Positions 41,578 through 50,837 of a stretch of 64,000 bases of DNA are shown one piece after another. Under the pieces are notes generated by a model. That model saw nothing but the letters and a program-made list of their open reading frames with translations. It was not told the origin of the DNA and did not search any database. Both the position numbers and the translations under genes were made by a program. The stretch is from Kutzneria sp. CA-103260 (GTDB lineage: Bacteria > Actinomycetota > Actinomycetes > Mycobacteriales > Pseudonocardiaceae). The stretch covers positions 3,844,001 through 3,908,000 of the forward strand of contig NZ_CP073318.1 of the NCBI RefSeq assembly GCF_018263855.1. Direction: 5' to 3'. The number at the start of each line of letters is the position of its first letter. The stretch's first letter is position 1.

Positions 41578-42051
41578 ATGTCCGACGATCACGTGGCCGG
41601 GCGGGAGATCAACCTCGCGCTGCGCCGGATTCTGCAGGCCGGCCGGGAGATGCAGGCCGCGCTGGCCAGACGGCTCGGGGTCCGGGTGACCGACGTGCAG
41701 GCGGTCGACCACGTGGTCTCCAGCGCCGACCCGCTCGGCCCGGTCGAACTGGGCACCCGGCTGGGCATCCGCTCGGCGTCCGCGACCGTCCTGGTCGACC
41801 GGCTGGTCGCGGCCGGCCATCTCACCCGCACCCCCGATCCGCGGGACGGCCGACGGATCGCGCTCCAGGCCACCGACCATGCGCGGAAGGAAGTCAGAGC
41901 CGCCCTGACACCGCTGGTGGACCGCGTCGAGGAGATCGCCGGACAACTCGACGACGACCAGGTGCGAACAGTGCTCGGCTTCCTGGACTCGGTCATCGAG
42001 GCGATGCACGACTACGCCGTCGACGAACGTTCCGAACGACCGTCGGAGTGA
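41578..42051 (+). CDS. MarR-family transcriptional regulator
   Basis: A 157-aa winged-helix regulator. DNA-binding residues are in the central region: LGVRVTDVQAVDHVVSSADPLGPVELGTRLGIRSASATVLVDRLVAAGHLTRTPDPRDGRRIALQAT, with the wing Asp-Pro-Arg-Asp-Gly-Arg-Arg typical of MarR. N- and C-terminal helices form the dimer. It is divergent from the Ddn-like/FAD hydroxylase operon and 22 nt upstream of an ABC exporter pair, and two palindromes lie in the divergent promoter. It likely represses both units until a toxic phenolic or antibiotic is present. Confidence 0.92.
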   Translation: MSDDHVAGREINLALRRILQAGREMQAALARRLGVRVTDVQAVDHVVSSADPLGPVELGTRLGIRSASATVLVDRLVAAGHLTRTPDPRDGRRIALQATDHARKEVRAALTPLVDRVEEIAGQLDDDQVRTVLGFLDSVIEAMHDYAVDERSERPSE

Positions 42052-42073
42052 GGGCATGGCCTCATAGGCTGGC

Positions 42074-43813
42074 GTGGTGCCGGAGAACGACGCGTCAGCG
42101 GTCGGGGGCTGGGTCGCTCCCGGGCCCCGTGACCTGAGCAGTCCCGCCCGTTTCCTCTGGTGGCTCGTCCGCTCGCAGCCGCGGCGCATCGCGGTCGGCG
42201 CGGCCCTGGGCAGCTTGTGGATGATCGGCCTGACCGTGCCCCCCTGGGTGCTGTCCCATGTGGTTGACGACGGACTCGTCGCGGGCGACACCACGGCGCT
42301 GGTCGGCTGGTCCATGACACTGCTGGCGGTGGGTGTGCTCAACGCCGTCCTGGCGATCTCCCGGCACCGCACCATGACGAAGATCCGCATGGACGCGTCG
42401 TTCCGGACGGTGCGCGCGGTCGTGCGGCACACGGCACGGCTGGGCGCCAGCCTGTCCAAGCGCGTCGGCGCCGGCGAGGTCGTCACGATCGGCATCGCCG
42501 ACGTGCAGATCGTCGCCCGGTCCATGACGGTGACCGGACCGGGATTCGGCGCCGTCGTGGCTTACGCCGCGGTAGCCGTGGTGCTGTCCACCATCTCGCC
42601 GGTGCTGGCCCTGATCGTGCTGGCCGGTGTCCCGCTGCTGGCCGTCTCCATCGGACCGCTGCTGCGGCGCATCGAGCGCACCGGCACCGACTACCGCGCG
42701 CACCAGGGGAGGCTGACGACGCGGCTGGTGGATGTCCTCAGTGGACTACGCGTGCTCAATGGCCTCGGTGGCAAGCAGATCGCGGCCGAGCGCTACGGGC
42801 GGCAGTCACGGGAGCTGGTGGTGCGCGGCTACCAGGTCGGCAGCCCGGCGAGTTGGGTGACGTCGCTGGCAGGCGGGCTGCCCGCGCTGTTCCTGGCCGC
42901 GGTGGTGTGGCTGTCGGCACGGATGGCCGCACAGGGCGAGATCACCGTCGGCGACCTGGTCGCGGTGTACGGCTATGTCGCCATGTTGGTCGTGCCCGTG
43001 TCGGCCTTCATCGAGGGCGGCGGCGACATCACCAGCGCGCTGGTCGCCGCGCGGCGCATCATCACCCTGCTCGCCCTGCGGCCCGAACACGACGGTTTCG
43101 GCGCGCCGGTCGAACCGCCGAGCGGGCAGGGCCCGCTGGCCGACCCGGTCTCAGGCGTCCTGGTGCGCCCGGGACTGCTCACGGCACTGGTGAGCGCACG
43201 CCCCAAGGAAGCAATCGCCGTGGTGGACCGGCTCGGCCGGTTCACCGACACCGACGCCACCTGGGCGGACGTCCGTGTGGACGCGGTGGCGCCGGACCAG
43301 TTGCGGGAACGGCTGCTCGTGGCCGACACCAATGCCGAGCTGTTCGCGGGCACGGTGCGGGACACCGTCGCGGGCCGGCACGCCCCTGACGACAACAGGA
43401 TCCACGCGGCTGTGCGGGTAGCCGTGGCCGAGGACATCGTCGACGCGCTGCCGGGCCACCTCGACGCGCCGGTCGCCCCGGGCGGCAGCACGCTGTCCGG
43501 CGGCCAACGACAGCGGCTTCGCCTGGCGCGCGCCGTCTACGCCCGACCGGATGTGCTGTTGGCCGTGGAACCGACCTCGGCGGTCGACGCGAACACCGAG
43601 GCCGTCATCGTCGACCGGCTGCGCGCCGCGCGGCGCGGCCTCACCACGGTGATCACGACGACCTCGCCGCTGCTGCTGGATCAAGCCGACGAGGTCGTGT
43701 TCCTCGCCGACGGTCGCGTGGCGGCGGCTGGCACCCACGAACAGCTGCTGCGCGACAACCGCGCTTATCGCGACCTGGTGTCGCGCACCCAGGAAGGGAC
43801 GGTGCAAGCGTGA
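42074..43813 (+). CDS. ABC exporter half-transporter with degenerate ATPase domain
   Basis: A 579-aa protein with six membrane helices (about residues 30-310) and a C-terminal nucleotide-binding domain. The ABC signature LSGGQRQRLRLARA is intact near residue 475, but the Walker A loop is replaced by LVSARPKEAIAV, the Walker B reads LLAVEP instead of LLLDEP (Asp lost), and the switch His position reads TTTSPL. It therefore cannot bind ATP in a standard way but can complete the partner's site. The next gene overlaps by 4 nt (GTGA) and encodes the complementary half, so they form a heterodimeric exporter, probably multidrug or peptide. GTG 42074 or 42077 starts the protein. Confidence 0.88.
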   Translation: MVPENDASAVGGWVAPGPRDLSSPARFLWWLVRSQPRRIAVGAALGSLWMIGLTVPPWVLSHVVDDGLVAGDTTALVGWSMTLLAVGVLNAVLAISRHRTMTKIRMDASFRTVRAVVRHTARLGASLSKRVGAGEVVTIGIADVQIVARSMTVTGPGFGAVVAYAAVAVVLSTISPVLALIVLAGVPLLAVSIGPLLRRIERTGTDYRAHQGRLTTRLVDVLSGLRVLNGLGGKQIAAERYGRQSRELVVRGYQVGSPASWVTSLAGGLPALFLAAVVWLSARMAAQGEITVGDLVAVYGYVAMLVVPVSAFIEGGGDITSALVAARRIITLLALRPEHDGFGAPVEPPSGQGPLADPVSGVLVRPGLLTALVSARPKEAIAVVDRLGRFTDTDATWADVRVDAVAPDQLRERLLVADTNAELFAGTVRDTVAGRHAPDDNRIHAAVRVAVAEDIVDALPGHLDAPVAPGGSTLSGGQRQRLRLARAVYARPDVLLAVEPTSAVDANTEAVIVDRLRAARRGLTTVITTTSPLLLDQADEVVFLADGRVAAAGTHEQLLRDNRAYRDLVSRTQEGTVQA

Positions 43814-45579
43814 GCGCGACGCTGCCCGCGGCCGGCACGGCGCGGGTGCGCGCCGCGATGTGGCGCGACGTGCGCGCCGAACGCGGCGCAGTCGCGGGAC
43901 TGTTGCTGCTCAACGGCCTCGCTTCCGCCGCTGGGCTGGTCGCGCCGTGGCTGCTCGGCCAGATAGTCGACACGGTCCGGTTGGGCCGTGGGGACGCGGT
44001 GAGCGTCGTGGACCGGCTGGCTCTGGGCGTGCTGGTGTTCACCGTCGTGCAGACGCTGCTTGCCCGGTGGGCGTTCGCGGTGGGGTACCGGTTCGGCGAA
44101 CGGACCGCGAGCCGGATCCGTGAGCGGTTCCTGGGGCGTGCCCTCGCGCTGCCCCCGTCGGTCGCCGAGCACGTGCCCGCGGGCGACCTGATCGCCCGCG
44201 GCAGCTCAGACGCCTCGATGGTGGCCGGGACGCTGCGCCGCGCCATGCCCGAGGTGCTCATCGCCATCGTCCAGGCGCTGTTCCTGATCGCCGCGGTGCT
44301 GGTGCTGGACCCGCGGCTCGGGCTGTGCGGACTGCTGTGCCTGATCGGTGTCGCAGCCGCGCTGCGCTGGTACCTGCGGCGGGCCCGGCCGGCCTATCTC
44401 GCCGAGGCGGCCGCCGGCGCGCGGCTGGCCGACGTGGTCACCAGCACAGCCAAGGGCGCCCGCACGATCGAGGCACTGGCGTTGGCGGCCCGGCGGGCCG
44501 ACGCCGCGGAAACCGTGATCGCCGGGGCGCGGGCAGCCCGCCTGCGGACGCTCTGGCTGCGCACGGTGCTGTTCCCATCGCTGGACGTCTCCGCCACGTT
44601 GCCCGTGGTCGGCGTTCTGCTGGTGGGTGGGGGTTTGGCGGTGGGCGGTCTGGTCAGCGTCGGCACGGTGGTGGCGGCGACGGTGTACCTGCGGCAACTG
44701 ATGGGTCCGCTCGACACACTGACGCTGTGGGTGGAGCAGTTGCAAGCCGCCACGGCGTCCTACGCACGGGTCGAGGGACTGGCCGAGGTGCCGCTCGAAC
44801 AGCCCCGGTCGGCGGCCGAACCCGAGGATGACCGCATCGAGGTGCGCGGCCTCCACTTCGCCTACGACGGCGGTCGAGACGCGCTCAGCGGCGTCGACCT
44901 GGTGGTGCGGGCCGGTGAGCGGCTGGCGGTCGTCGGCGCCTCCGGGGCCGGCAAGTCCACCCTCGCCCGCTTGCTGGCGGGCCTCGACCGGCCACGGGCC
45001 GGGTCGGTGACCGTGGGCGGGGTGCCCGTGGCGGACCTGCCGCCGGACCGGCTGCGGGAGCAGGTGGTGCTGGTGACCCAGGACCACCACGTCTTCCAGG
45101 ACACGATCCGGGACAACCTGCTGATGGTGAAGCCGGCTGCCAGCGATCAGGAGCTGCGCACGGCGCTGGCCGTGGTCGGCGCGCACTGGGTGGCCGAGTT
45201 GCCGGCGGGACTGGCCACGGAGATCACCGCGGACGGCCAACTCGACAGCGCCCGCGCCCAGCAGCTGTCGCTGGCGCGCGTCGTGCTGGCCGACCCTCAC
45301 ACGCTGATCCTGGACGAGGCCACGGCGCTGCTCGACCCGACGACGGCACGGGAGGCGGAGCAGGCCCTCGCGGCCGTGCTGCGAGGGCGCACGGTCATCG
45401 CGATCGCCCACCGGTTGCAGACCGCGCATGACGCGGACCGCGTAGCGGTGCTCGACGCCGGCCGACTGATCGAGATCGGCACTCACGACGACCTCGTCGC
45501 CGCCGGCGGCGTCTACGGCAAGCTGTGGCGCTCGTGGCACGGTGATCACGATGACCGGGCCGGGAAGGCAGTGACGTGA
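43810..45579 (+). CDS. ABC exporter half-transporter with catalytic Walker motifs but lost signature
   Basis: A 589-aa partner of the preceding protein: six membrane helices, then an ATPase domain. Walker A is intact (VVGASGAGKSTLARLLAGL), Q-loop LVTQDHHVFQDTI, Walker B LILDEATALLD and switch His IAHRLQTAHDADRV are present. The ABC signature that should be LSGGQ instead reads LDSARAQQLSLAR. In a heterodimer its ATP would be sandwiched against the intact LSGGQ of the other subunit, giving one working site and one dead site. The start GTG 43810 overlaps the previous stop. The gene is followed by a weak inverted repeat at 45566-45608. Confidence 0.9.
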   Translation: MSATLPAAGTARVRAAMWRDVRAERGAVAGLLLLNGLASAAGLVAPWLLGQIVDTVRLGRGDAVSVVDRLALGVLVFTVVQTLLARWAFAVGYRFGERTASRIRERFLGRALALPPSVAEHVPAGDLIARGSSDASMVAGTLRRAMPEVLIAIVQALFLIAAVLVLDPRLGLCGLLCLIGVAAALRWYLRRARPAYLAEAAAGARLADVVTSTAKGARTIEALALAARRADAAETVIAGARAARLRTLWLRTVLFPSLDVSATLPVVGVLLVGGGLAVGGLVSVGTVVAATVYLRQLMGPLDTLTLWVEQLQAATASYARVEGLAEVPLEQPRSAAEPEDDRIEVRGLHFAYDGGRDALSGVDLVVRAGERLAVVGASGAGKSTLARLLAGLDRPRAGSVTVGGVPVADLPPDRLREQVVLVTQDHHVFQDTIRDNLLMVKPAASDQELRTALAVVGAHWVAELPAGLATEITADGQLDSARAQQLSLARVVLADPHTLILDEATALLDPTTAREAEQALAAVLRGRTVIAIAHRLQTAHDADRVAVLDAGRLIEIGTHDDLVAAGGVYGKLWRSWHGDHDDRAGKAVT

Positions 45580-45608
45580 CAGCAGGATGACGGGCGTTGT
45601 CACTGCCT
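45566..45608 (+). terminator. Weak hairpin between convergent genes
   Basis: AGGCAGTGAC (45566-45575) pairs with GTCACTGCCT (45599-45608): a 10-bp stem with a long 23-nt loop that spans the ABC exporter stop codon. It lies in the gap to the convergent catalase gene. It may help end transcription, but the long loop makes it a weak candidate. Confidence 0.3.
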
Positions 45609-45619
45609 CGCGACGGTCG

Positions 45620-47125
45620 TCACGCCTTGGCCCGCATGCCGCGGCGGGCCGGCTGCGGGTCCTTGTCGTGTTGCTTGGCGCGCACGGCCTGCTCGACACG
45701 ATCGCCGATGTTCTTGTCGACGTTGTGCCAGTACTCGAAGGCCCGCTTCAGCACGGGCTCGCTGACGCCGTTGAGCAGATGGCCGGCCACGTTGTCCACC
45801 AGGCGCGTGCGGGCCTCGTCGTCCATCACGTCGCGGACCAGGGTGCCGGGCTGGCCCCAGTCGTCGTCCTCGGCGTGCGAGACGTACGCGGACCTGGTGA
45901 TCCGGCCGTCGACCGACCAGCTCGGCGGACTGCCGACGCGGTCGGCGTCGGCCACCGGGCCCCCCTTGGAATTGGGCGCGTACACCGGATCGGTGGTCTT
46001 GCGGTACGCCATCGCGCCGTCCTTGGCGTACGTGTGCACGGGCACGATCGGCGCGTTCACCGGCAACTGCTGGTAGTTGGCGCCGACACGGTGCCGGTGC
46101 GCGTCGGCGTAGGAGAACAGCCGGGCCAGCAGCATCCGGTCCGGGCTGGGGCCGATGCCGGGAACCAGGTTGTTGGGCTGGAACGCGGCCTGCTCGATCT
46201 CGGCGTGGTTGTCGGTGGGGTTGCGGTCCAGGGTCATCCGGCCGACCTCGATCAGCGGATAGTCGCGGTGCGGCCACACCTTGGTCAGGTCGAACGGGTT
46301 GAACCGGTAGCCCGCCGCGTCCTCGTACGGCATCACCTGCACGTACAGCGTCCAGCTCGGGAAGTCGCCGGCGGCGATGTGCTCGAACAGGTCCCGGATG
46401 TGGTAGTCGGTGTCCACCGCGGCCATCTGGTCGGCCTCGTGCTGGGTGAGGAACTCCACGCCCTGGTCGGTCTTGAAGGTGTACTTCACCCAGAACCGCT
46501 CGCCGGCGGCGTTGACCCACATGTAGGTGTGGGAGGTGTAGCCGTTCATGTGCCGCCAGGTCCGCGGCACGCCCCGGTCCCCCATCAACCACGTCACCTG
46601 GTGCGCCGACTCCGGCGACAGCGTCCAGAAGTCCCACTGCATGTCGTGGTCGCGCAGGTTGTTGTCGGCCCGCCGCTTCTGCGACCGGATGAAGTGCTGG
46701 AACTTCATCGGGTCCTTGATGAAGAAGACCGGCGTGTTGTTGCCGACCATGTCGTAGTTGCCCTCGGAGGTGTAGAACTTCAGCGCGAAGCCGCGGGGGT
46801 CGCGCCAGGTGTCGGGGCTGCCGCGCTCGCCGGCGACGGTCGAGAACCGCGCCACCAGCTCCGTCGTCGCGCCCGGCTGGAACAGCGCGGCCCGTGTGTA
46901 CCGGCTGACGTCGTTGGTCACCTCGAACCGGCCGAAGGCCCCGCTGCCCTTGGCGTGCGGCTGCCGCTCCGGGATCCGCTCCCGGTTGAACTGCGCCATC
47001 TGCTCGATCAGGTAGGCGTCCTGGAGCAGAACCGGCCCGCCCGGCCCGGCCGTGAGTGAGTGCTCGTCACTTTCGACCGGAATGCCGGCGTCGGTCGTCG
47101 TGAACGGCCGCGTCGTGTCGGCCAT
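45620..47125 (-). CDS. katA: Monofunctional haem catalase
   Basis: A 501-aa small-subunit (clade 3-type) catalase that breaks hydrogen peroxide into water and oxygen. The distal His is in [13 protein letters not shown] near residue 55, the Asn in [10 protein letters not shown], and the haem-ligand Tyr in [14 protein letters not shown] near residue 340. The two residues before the distal-His motif are QP, where most relatives have VV. ATG 47125 is preferred because GGAGG lies 6 nt upstream; ATG 47155 overlaps the DJ-1 gene stop but has a poor site. It is the last gene of a stress operon with a DJ-1-like protein and a small membrane protein. Confidence 0.93.
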   Translation of the reverse strand: MADTTRPFTTTDAGIPVESDEHSLTAGPGGPVLLQDAYLIEQMAQFNRERIPERQPHAKGSGAFGRFEVTNDVSRYTRAALFQPGATTELVARFSTVAGERGSPDTWRDPRGFALKFYTSEGNYDMVGNNTPVFFIKDPMKFQHFIRSQKRRADNNLRDHDMQWDFWTLSPESAHQVTWLMGDRGVPRTWRHMNGYTSHTYMWVNAAGERFWVKYTFKTDQGVEFLTQHEADQMAAVDTDYHIRDLFEHIAAGDFPSWTLYVQVMPYEDAAGYRFNPFDLTKVWPHRDYPLIEVGRMTLDRNPTDNHAEIEQAAFQPNNLVPGIGPSPDRMLLARLFSYADAHRHRVGANYQQLPVNAPIVPVHTYAKDGAMAYRKTTDPVYAPNSKGGPVADADRVGSPPSWSVDGRITRSAYVSHAEDDDWGQPGTLVRDVMDDEARTRLVDNVAGHLLNGVSEPVLKRAFEYWHNVDKNIGDRVEQAVRAKQHDKDPQPARRGMRAKA

Positions 47126-47151
47126 GTTCGTCCTCCCGTTCCGTCCGTCGC

Positions 47152-47703
47152 TCATGGCTTCGCCGCGGCGAATTCGTGCACCAGAGCCGCGCAGAACGCC
47201 GGCAGGTCGTTCGGGTTGCGGCTGGTGACCAGGCCGTCGTCGATGACAACTTCCTTGTCCACCACCGCGCCGCCGGCGTTGCGAATGTCGGTGCGCACGC
47301 TCGGATAGGACGTCAGCGTCCGGCCGCGCACCACGTCCGCCTCCACCAGCAGCCACGGGCCGTGGCAGATCGCCGCCACCGGCTTGCCCTCCTCGAAGAA
47401 GTCCTGCACCAGCTCCACCGCCCGGCGGTTCTGCCGCAACTGGTCCGGATTCGTGGTGCCGCCGGGCAGGATCAGCGCGTCGAAGTCGTGCGCCGAGGCC
47501 GTGTCCACGACCAGGTCCACCGGGAACGTGTCGGACTTGTTCACGTCAGCTTTCATCGCCTGGATCTCGCCCTCGTCGAGCGACACCAGCTTCGTCGTGC
47601 CGCCGGCCCGCTCCACCGCGGCCTTCGGCTCCTCCAGTTCCACCTGCTCGACGCCGTGCGTGGCCAGGATCGCGACCGTGCGGCCGCGCAACTGCTCGGA
47701 CAT
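47152..47703 (-). CDS. DJ-1/PfpI family protein (YhbO-like)
   Basis: A 183-aa flavodoxin-like protein. The conserved nucleophile Cys is in [10 protein letters not shown] and the acidic partner in [28 protein letters not shown] is the usual loop. Members act as stress-inducible peptidases, glyoxalases or deglycases that repair carbonyl damage. ATG 47703 has GAGAGG 5 nt upstream. It lies between a small membrane protein gene and the catalase gene, all on the minus strand with short gaps, suggesting an oxidative or osmotic stress operon. Confidence 0.9.
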   Translation of the reverse strand: MSEQLRGRTVAILATHGVEQVELEEPKAAVERAGGTTKLVSLDEGEIQAMKADVNKSDTFPVDLVVDTASAHDFDALILPGGTTNPDQLRQNRRAVELVQDFFEEGKPVAAICHGPWLLVEADVVRGRTLTSYPSVRTDIRNAGGAVVDKEVVIDDGLVTSRNPNDLPAFCAALVHEFAAAKP

Positions 47704-47727
47704 CACTGCCTCTCTCGGATTGTCGCG

Positions 47728-47883
47728 TCAGAACCAGTGGGCGCGGCCGCCGACCAGGTGCCCGTAGCTGCCGAGAAACGCCAGCACCACACCGATTGCG
47801 GCGACGAACACGCCGATCGCCCACAGCACGGGAATGCTGAGCGCGAAGCCGATGATCAGCAGCACGAGACCGGTGATGACCAT
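47728..47883 (-). CDS. Small two-helix membrane protein (DUF6131-like)
   Basis: A 51-aa protein with two membrane helices (ITGLVLLIIGFALSIPVLW and IGVFVAAIGVVLAFLGSYG) and a short basic tail ending GGRAHWF. This pattern matches a very common actinobacterial family of tiny membrane proteins of unknown function. ATG 47883 has AAGGAG 5 nt upstream, so it is clearly translated. It is the first gene before the DJ-1-like protein and catalase, 24 nt apart, so it is probably stress-induced with them. Confidence 0.85.
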   Translation of the reverse strand: MVITGLVLLIIGFALSIPVLWAIGVFVAAIGVVLAFLGSYGHLVGGRAHWF

Positions 47884-48086
47884 GGTGTCTCCTTCCCTAC
47901 GTGGCTCACGACGCGTGGCTCGCGACGCCGAGTGCACGGGCCGCTCCCCCATGGGCTACCCGGCACACTCGCGGTCACACCGGCGTTTTCCTGGAACGCT
48001 CACGGGTACGCATGCAAGCAACCGGTATGTGAGGGATGCACTGGCACGGGAGTGGCAGGTGGAGAGGGCAGCCGCAAGTGACCGGG

Positions 48087-48656
48087 TTATTTCCGTCCGC
48101 CGGACCACGTGTAGGCCACGAGCCCGACCATCGCGGCCACCATGGCCGTCCAGTTCGCCGGCGCTGAGTCGCCGGGCTGGAGCATCCAGGCCACGACCTG
48201 GGTCCGGACCGGTGGATCCGCCGACTCCGGGACGACAACCGCCACCGCGAACCAGAACAGCGGCAGGGTCCAGCCGAAGTGGCCGCCGGCGAGGGTGGCG
48301 GCGAGCCCGGCCAGGCCGAGCACGCCGGCGCTGTTGCGCACCACCAGCCAGGTGTCGACCGGGGAGCCGCCCAACTGCTGGGCGGCCAGCACTAGGACGC
48401 CGGTGACCACCCCGATCAGCAACAGATGCGCCAGCCGACGGACCGGCCACCGGATGGCGGCGGTCCGGTCCAGGTCGACGTCCTGGCCGCTGAGCCCGAT
48501 CGCGGCGATCGCGACCCCGCCCGTGATCGCCAGCGACGCGGGCAGCACCGACCAGGAGTTCCGGTACAGGAGCCATACCCCGACGACGACCGCCACCAGT
48601 CCGGCGGCCGCGACGGGCACCTGCCGCGACCGCGCGTAGAGCACGGCCCACCTCAC
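48087..48656 (-). CDS. Integral membrane protein of the ABC/ECF operon
   Basis: I do not recognise this 189-aa protein. It has about six hydrophobic segments, starting VPVAAAGLVAVVVGVWLLYR, with short polar loops and no catalytic motif. GTG 48656 is chosen because it overlaps the permease stop by 4 nt. The open frame to 48776 runs through the previous gene. It is the last gene of the operon and may be an accessory or second membrane subunit for the adjacent ABC transporter. Confidence 0.7.
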   Translation of the reverse strand: MRWAVLYARSRQVPVAAAGLVAVVVGVWLLYRNSWSVLPASLAITGGVAIAAIGLSGQDVDLDRTAAIRWPVRRLAHLLLIGVVTGVLVLAAQQLGGSPVDTWLVVRNSAGVLGLAGLAATLAGGHFGWTLPLFWFAVAVVVPESADPPVRTQVVAWMLQPGDSAPANWTAMVAAMVGLVAYTWSGGRK

Positions 48657-50023
48657 CGGCCATCTCCCGGCAGCAGCGCGTCGAGCGGGTTGCCCTGGCA
48701 GGTGAGGAAGACCTGGCGCATCGCGATGATCCGCGTCCGCTGGACGTCCGCCGGCAGCGCATGGAACTTCGCCCACATGGCCTGGGCCGCACCGAGATCG
48801 CGATCGGGGCCGAGGTCGAACCAGTAGTCGCCGGGCAGCAGCGAGAAGTCGCCGGTGAAGTACGCCGCCGAGATCATCCGGGCCAGGGTTGCCGGCGGAC
48901 GCACCTCGTAGTACGGCGTGCAGACCGGTGTGCCCGCGCCGGCGAGCAGGAAGCGACGCAGACCATCCGCGCTGACCGTCGCGAGTTCGCTGTGCGTCTG
49001 GATGTCCGCGTACACCACAGCAGGGTCACGGTCCGGCACCATCGTCGCCGTGGACTCCTCGATCCGGGTCGGAGCATTGGGCAGCGTGCCGAGCTTGGCC
49101 AGTACATCCTTGCCCACAGCGGAAAACGTCGCCAGCTGGGCCTGGTGCACCTGGGCCACACAGACCGGACCATCACAGACCTGTTGCGCGGCAACGGTGT
49201 CCGTGGTCAGGGCGTCGGCGGCGGTCGCCGGGAGCAGCGGCAGCGCGACCGCCACGCCGGCCACCACCGGCAGCAGGCCGAGCAGCTTGGCCCGCACGGA
49301 CCTGGCCGCCAGCAACAGGAAACCCGTCGCGGCCAGACCGATGAGCCAGGCCGCCTGCCCGAGGTCGACCGAGGCGGTCAGGGTCGTGAACACGCTGCGT
49401 GGCTCGGCGAACGCCGGTCCCAGCAGCGCGAGCCTCGGGGGCACGACTGTGCCCAATGGCGAACTGATGCCGTTCTCCGTCGCCGCCCAGCACATCAGCG
49501 AGAGCACGAAGCCCACCACAGCGAGCGCGGGCGCGGTCAACGGATGTGGCAGCAGCCGGCCGACCGCGAGACCGATCGACGCCCCGGCGACCACCACCAG
49601 CACGCTGACCACAAGCACCGGCACGAAGCTCCACGAGAAGAACCCGCCGTACGAGGCCACTTCGGCCGCGCCGGCCAGGAACACCACCAGGATTCCCAGC
49701 GCCACCAGCAGACCGACCGCGCCGGCCAGCTTCGCCGCACGCTGCCACCCCGGCCGCGACGTCGTCGAGAACAGCTCCGTCACGCCGGAGCGGCCGTCTC
49801 GCATGCCCTGGATCACGCCCAGGCCGAGCACGATCGGCCACAGGAACATCATCATGGACCGCAGCCACAGCACGGTGGTCGTGGTCTGTCCGTACCACGG
49901 CGCCGGCTCCTTCCACCACGGCCCCGACATCAGGAACAGATAACCCAGCGCCACCACGGCGATCGCGAGCCCTGCCCAGGGCGCGACGGAGCGGCGCAGT
50001 TCGATGCGGAAGATCCTCGTCAC
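48653..50023 (-). CDS. ABC-2-type membrane subunit with an extracellular Cys-containing domain
   Basis: A 456-aa protein. The first 270 residues carry about seven hydrophobic segments, beginning IFRIELRRSVAPWAGLAIAVVALGYLFL, as in ABC-2 permeases. The last 185 residues are hydrophilic, probably outside the membrane, and contain Cys pairs (CDGPVCVAQ, CTPYYE, FLTCQGN). GTG 50023 overlaps the ATPase stop by 4 nt, so it is the natural membrane partner of that ATPase. The large external domain is unusual for simple export permeases and may take part in binding or maturing a secreted product. Confidence 0.72.
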   Translation of the reverse strand: MTRIFRIELRRSVAPWAGLAIAVVALGYLFLMSGPWWKEPAPWYGQTTTTVLWLRSMMMFLWPIVLGLGVIQGMRDGRSGVTELFSTTSRPGWQRAAKLAGAVGLLVALGILVVFLAGAAEVASYGGFFSWSFVPVLVVSVLVVVAGASIGLAVGRLLPHPLTAPALAVVGFVLSLMCWAATENGISSPLGTVVPPRLALLGPAFAEPRSVFTTLTASVDLGQAAWLIGLAATGFLLLAARSVRAKLLGLLPVVAGVAVALPLLPATAADALTTDTVAAQQVCDGPVCVAQVHQAQLATFSAVGKDVLAKLGTLPNAPTRIEESTATMVPDRDPAVVYADIQTHSELATVSADGLRRFLLAGAGTPVCTPYYEVRPPATLARMISAAYFTGDFSLLPGDYWFDLGPDRDLGAAQAMWAKFHALPADVQRTRIIAMRQVFLTCQGNPLDALLPGDGR

Positions 50024-50820
50024 CAGTTCGCCCTGTCTGCTTGGTGGTTGAGCAGCGCGGTGTAGCCACGCTCGATGGGGCTGTCGCCGACGTGCTCGGG
50101 CGTGCCGGCCGCGGCCAGCTCCGCCGGGGTGCCCTGGAACACCAGCCGGCCCTGGTCGAACAGCACCACGTCCGAGCAGGCCGTGGCAACGTCCTCGACC
50201 AGGTGCGTGGAGATCAGCACGCACGAGTCCTGGCCCAGCTGCTGCATCAGTTCCCGGAACCGCACCCGCTGCGCCGGGTCCAGCCCGACCGTCGGCTCGT
50301 CCAGCAGCAGCACCTCCGGGTCGTTGACGATGGCCTGCGCGATGCCGACCCGGCGGACCATGCCGCCAGACAGCGTCTTCATCTGGTCGTCGGCCCGATC
50401 GGCCAGCCCGACCCGCTCGATCGCCCGCTGCACCGCGCCCGGGATGTCCCGCTTGGGCATCTCCCGCAGCCAGGCCAGGTACTCCACGAACTCCCGCACG
50501 GTGAACCGCTTGTAGTAGCCGAAGTTCTGCGGCAGGTAGCCGATCCGGCGGCGCAGCGCCCGCTGGTCGCCGTGTCCGGCCGGGGTGCCCAGCAGCGACA
50601 GGCTGCCCTCGGTCGGCCGCAGCACGGTGGCCATCGTCCTGATCAGCGTGGACTTGCCGGCCCCGTTCGGGCCGAGCAGGCCGTGCACTCCCCGGCCCAG
50701 CGTCAGGTCCAGGCCGTTCACGGCCATTCGCTTGCGTCCCACCAACACCTTCAGCCCGGTCGCCTGGATCTCCCAGGCGTAGGTGTCGGGTGCGAGATCG
50801 ACCGCTCCCAGAGCACGCAT
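50020..50820 (-). CDS. ABC transporter ATPase
   Basis: A 266-aa ATP-binding subunit. Walker A is LLGPNGAGKSTLIR, Q-loop YLPQNFGYY, the signature LSGGMVRRVGIAQA, Walker B VLLLDEPTVGLDP and switch His ISTHLVEDVA. The pattern fits the ABC-2-export/antibiotic-resistance class. ATG 50820 has AAGGGAG 8 nt upstream; ATG 50841 overlaps the previous stop but lacks a site and would add 7 residues. It drives the permease encoded immediately downstream. Confidence 0.93.
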   Translation of the reverse strand: MRALGAVDLAPDTYAWEIQATGLKVLVGRKRMAVNGLDLTLGRGVHGLLGPNGAGKSTLIRTMATVLRPTEGSLSLLGTPAGHGDQRALRRRIGYLPQNFGYYKRFTVREFVEYLAWLREMPKRDIPGAVQRAIERVGLADRADDQMKTLSGGMVRRVGIAQAIVNDPEVLLLDEPTVGLDPAQRVRFRELMQQLGQDSCVLISTHLVEDVATACSDVVLFDQGRLVFQGTPAELAAAGTPEHVGDSPIERGYTALLNHQADRANW

Positions 50821-50837
50821 GCTCTTGTCTCCCTTGT

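Noticed and set aside
45620-47125. Possible inactive catalase because QP replaces VV before the distal-His motif
   Set aside because: The distal His, Asn and haem-ligand Tyr are all present, so the enzyme is most likely functional; the change is only a curiosity.
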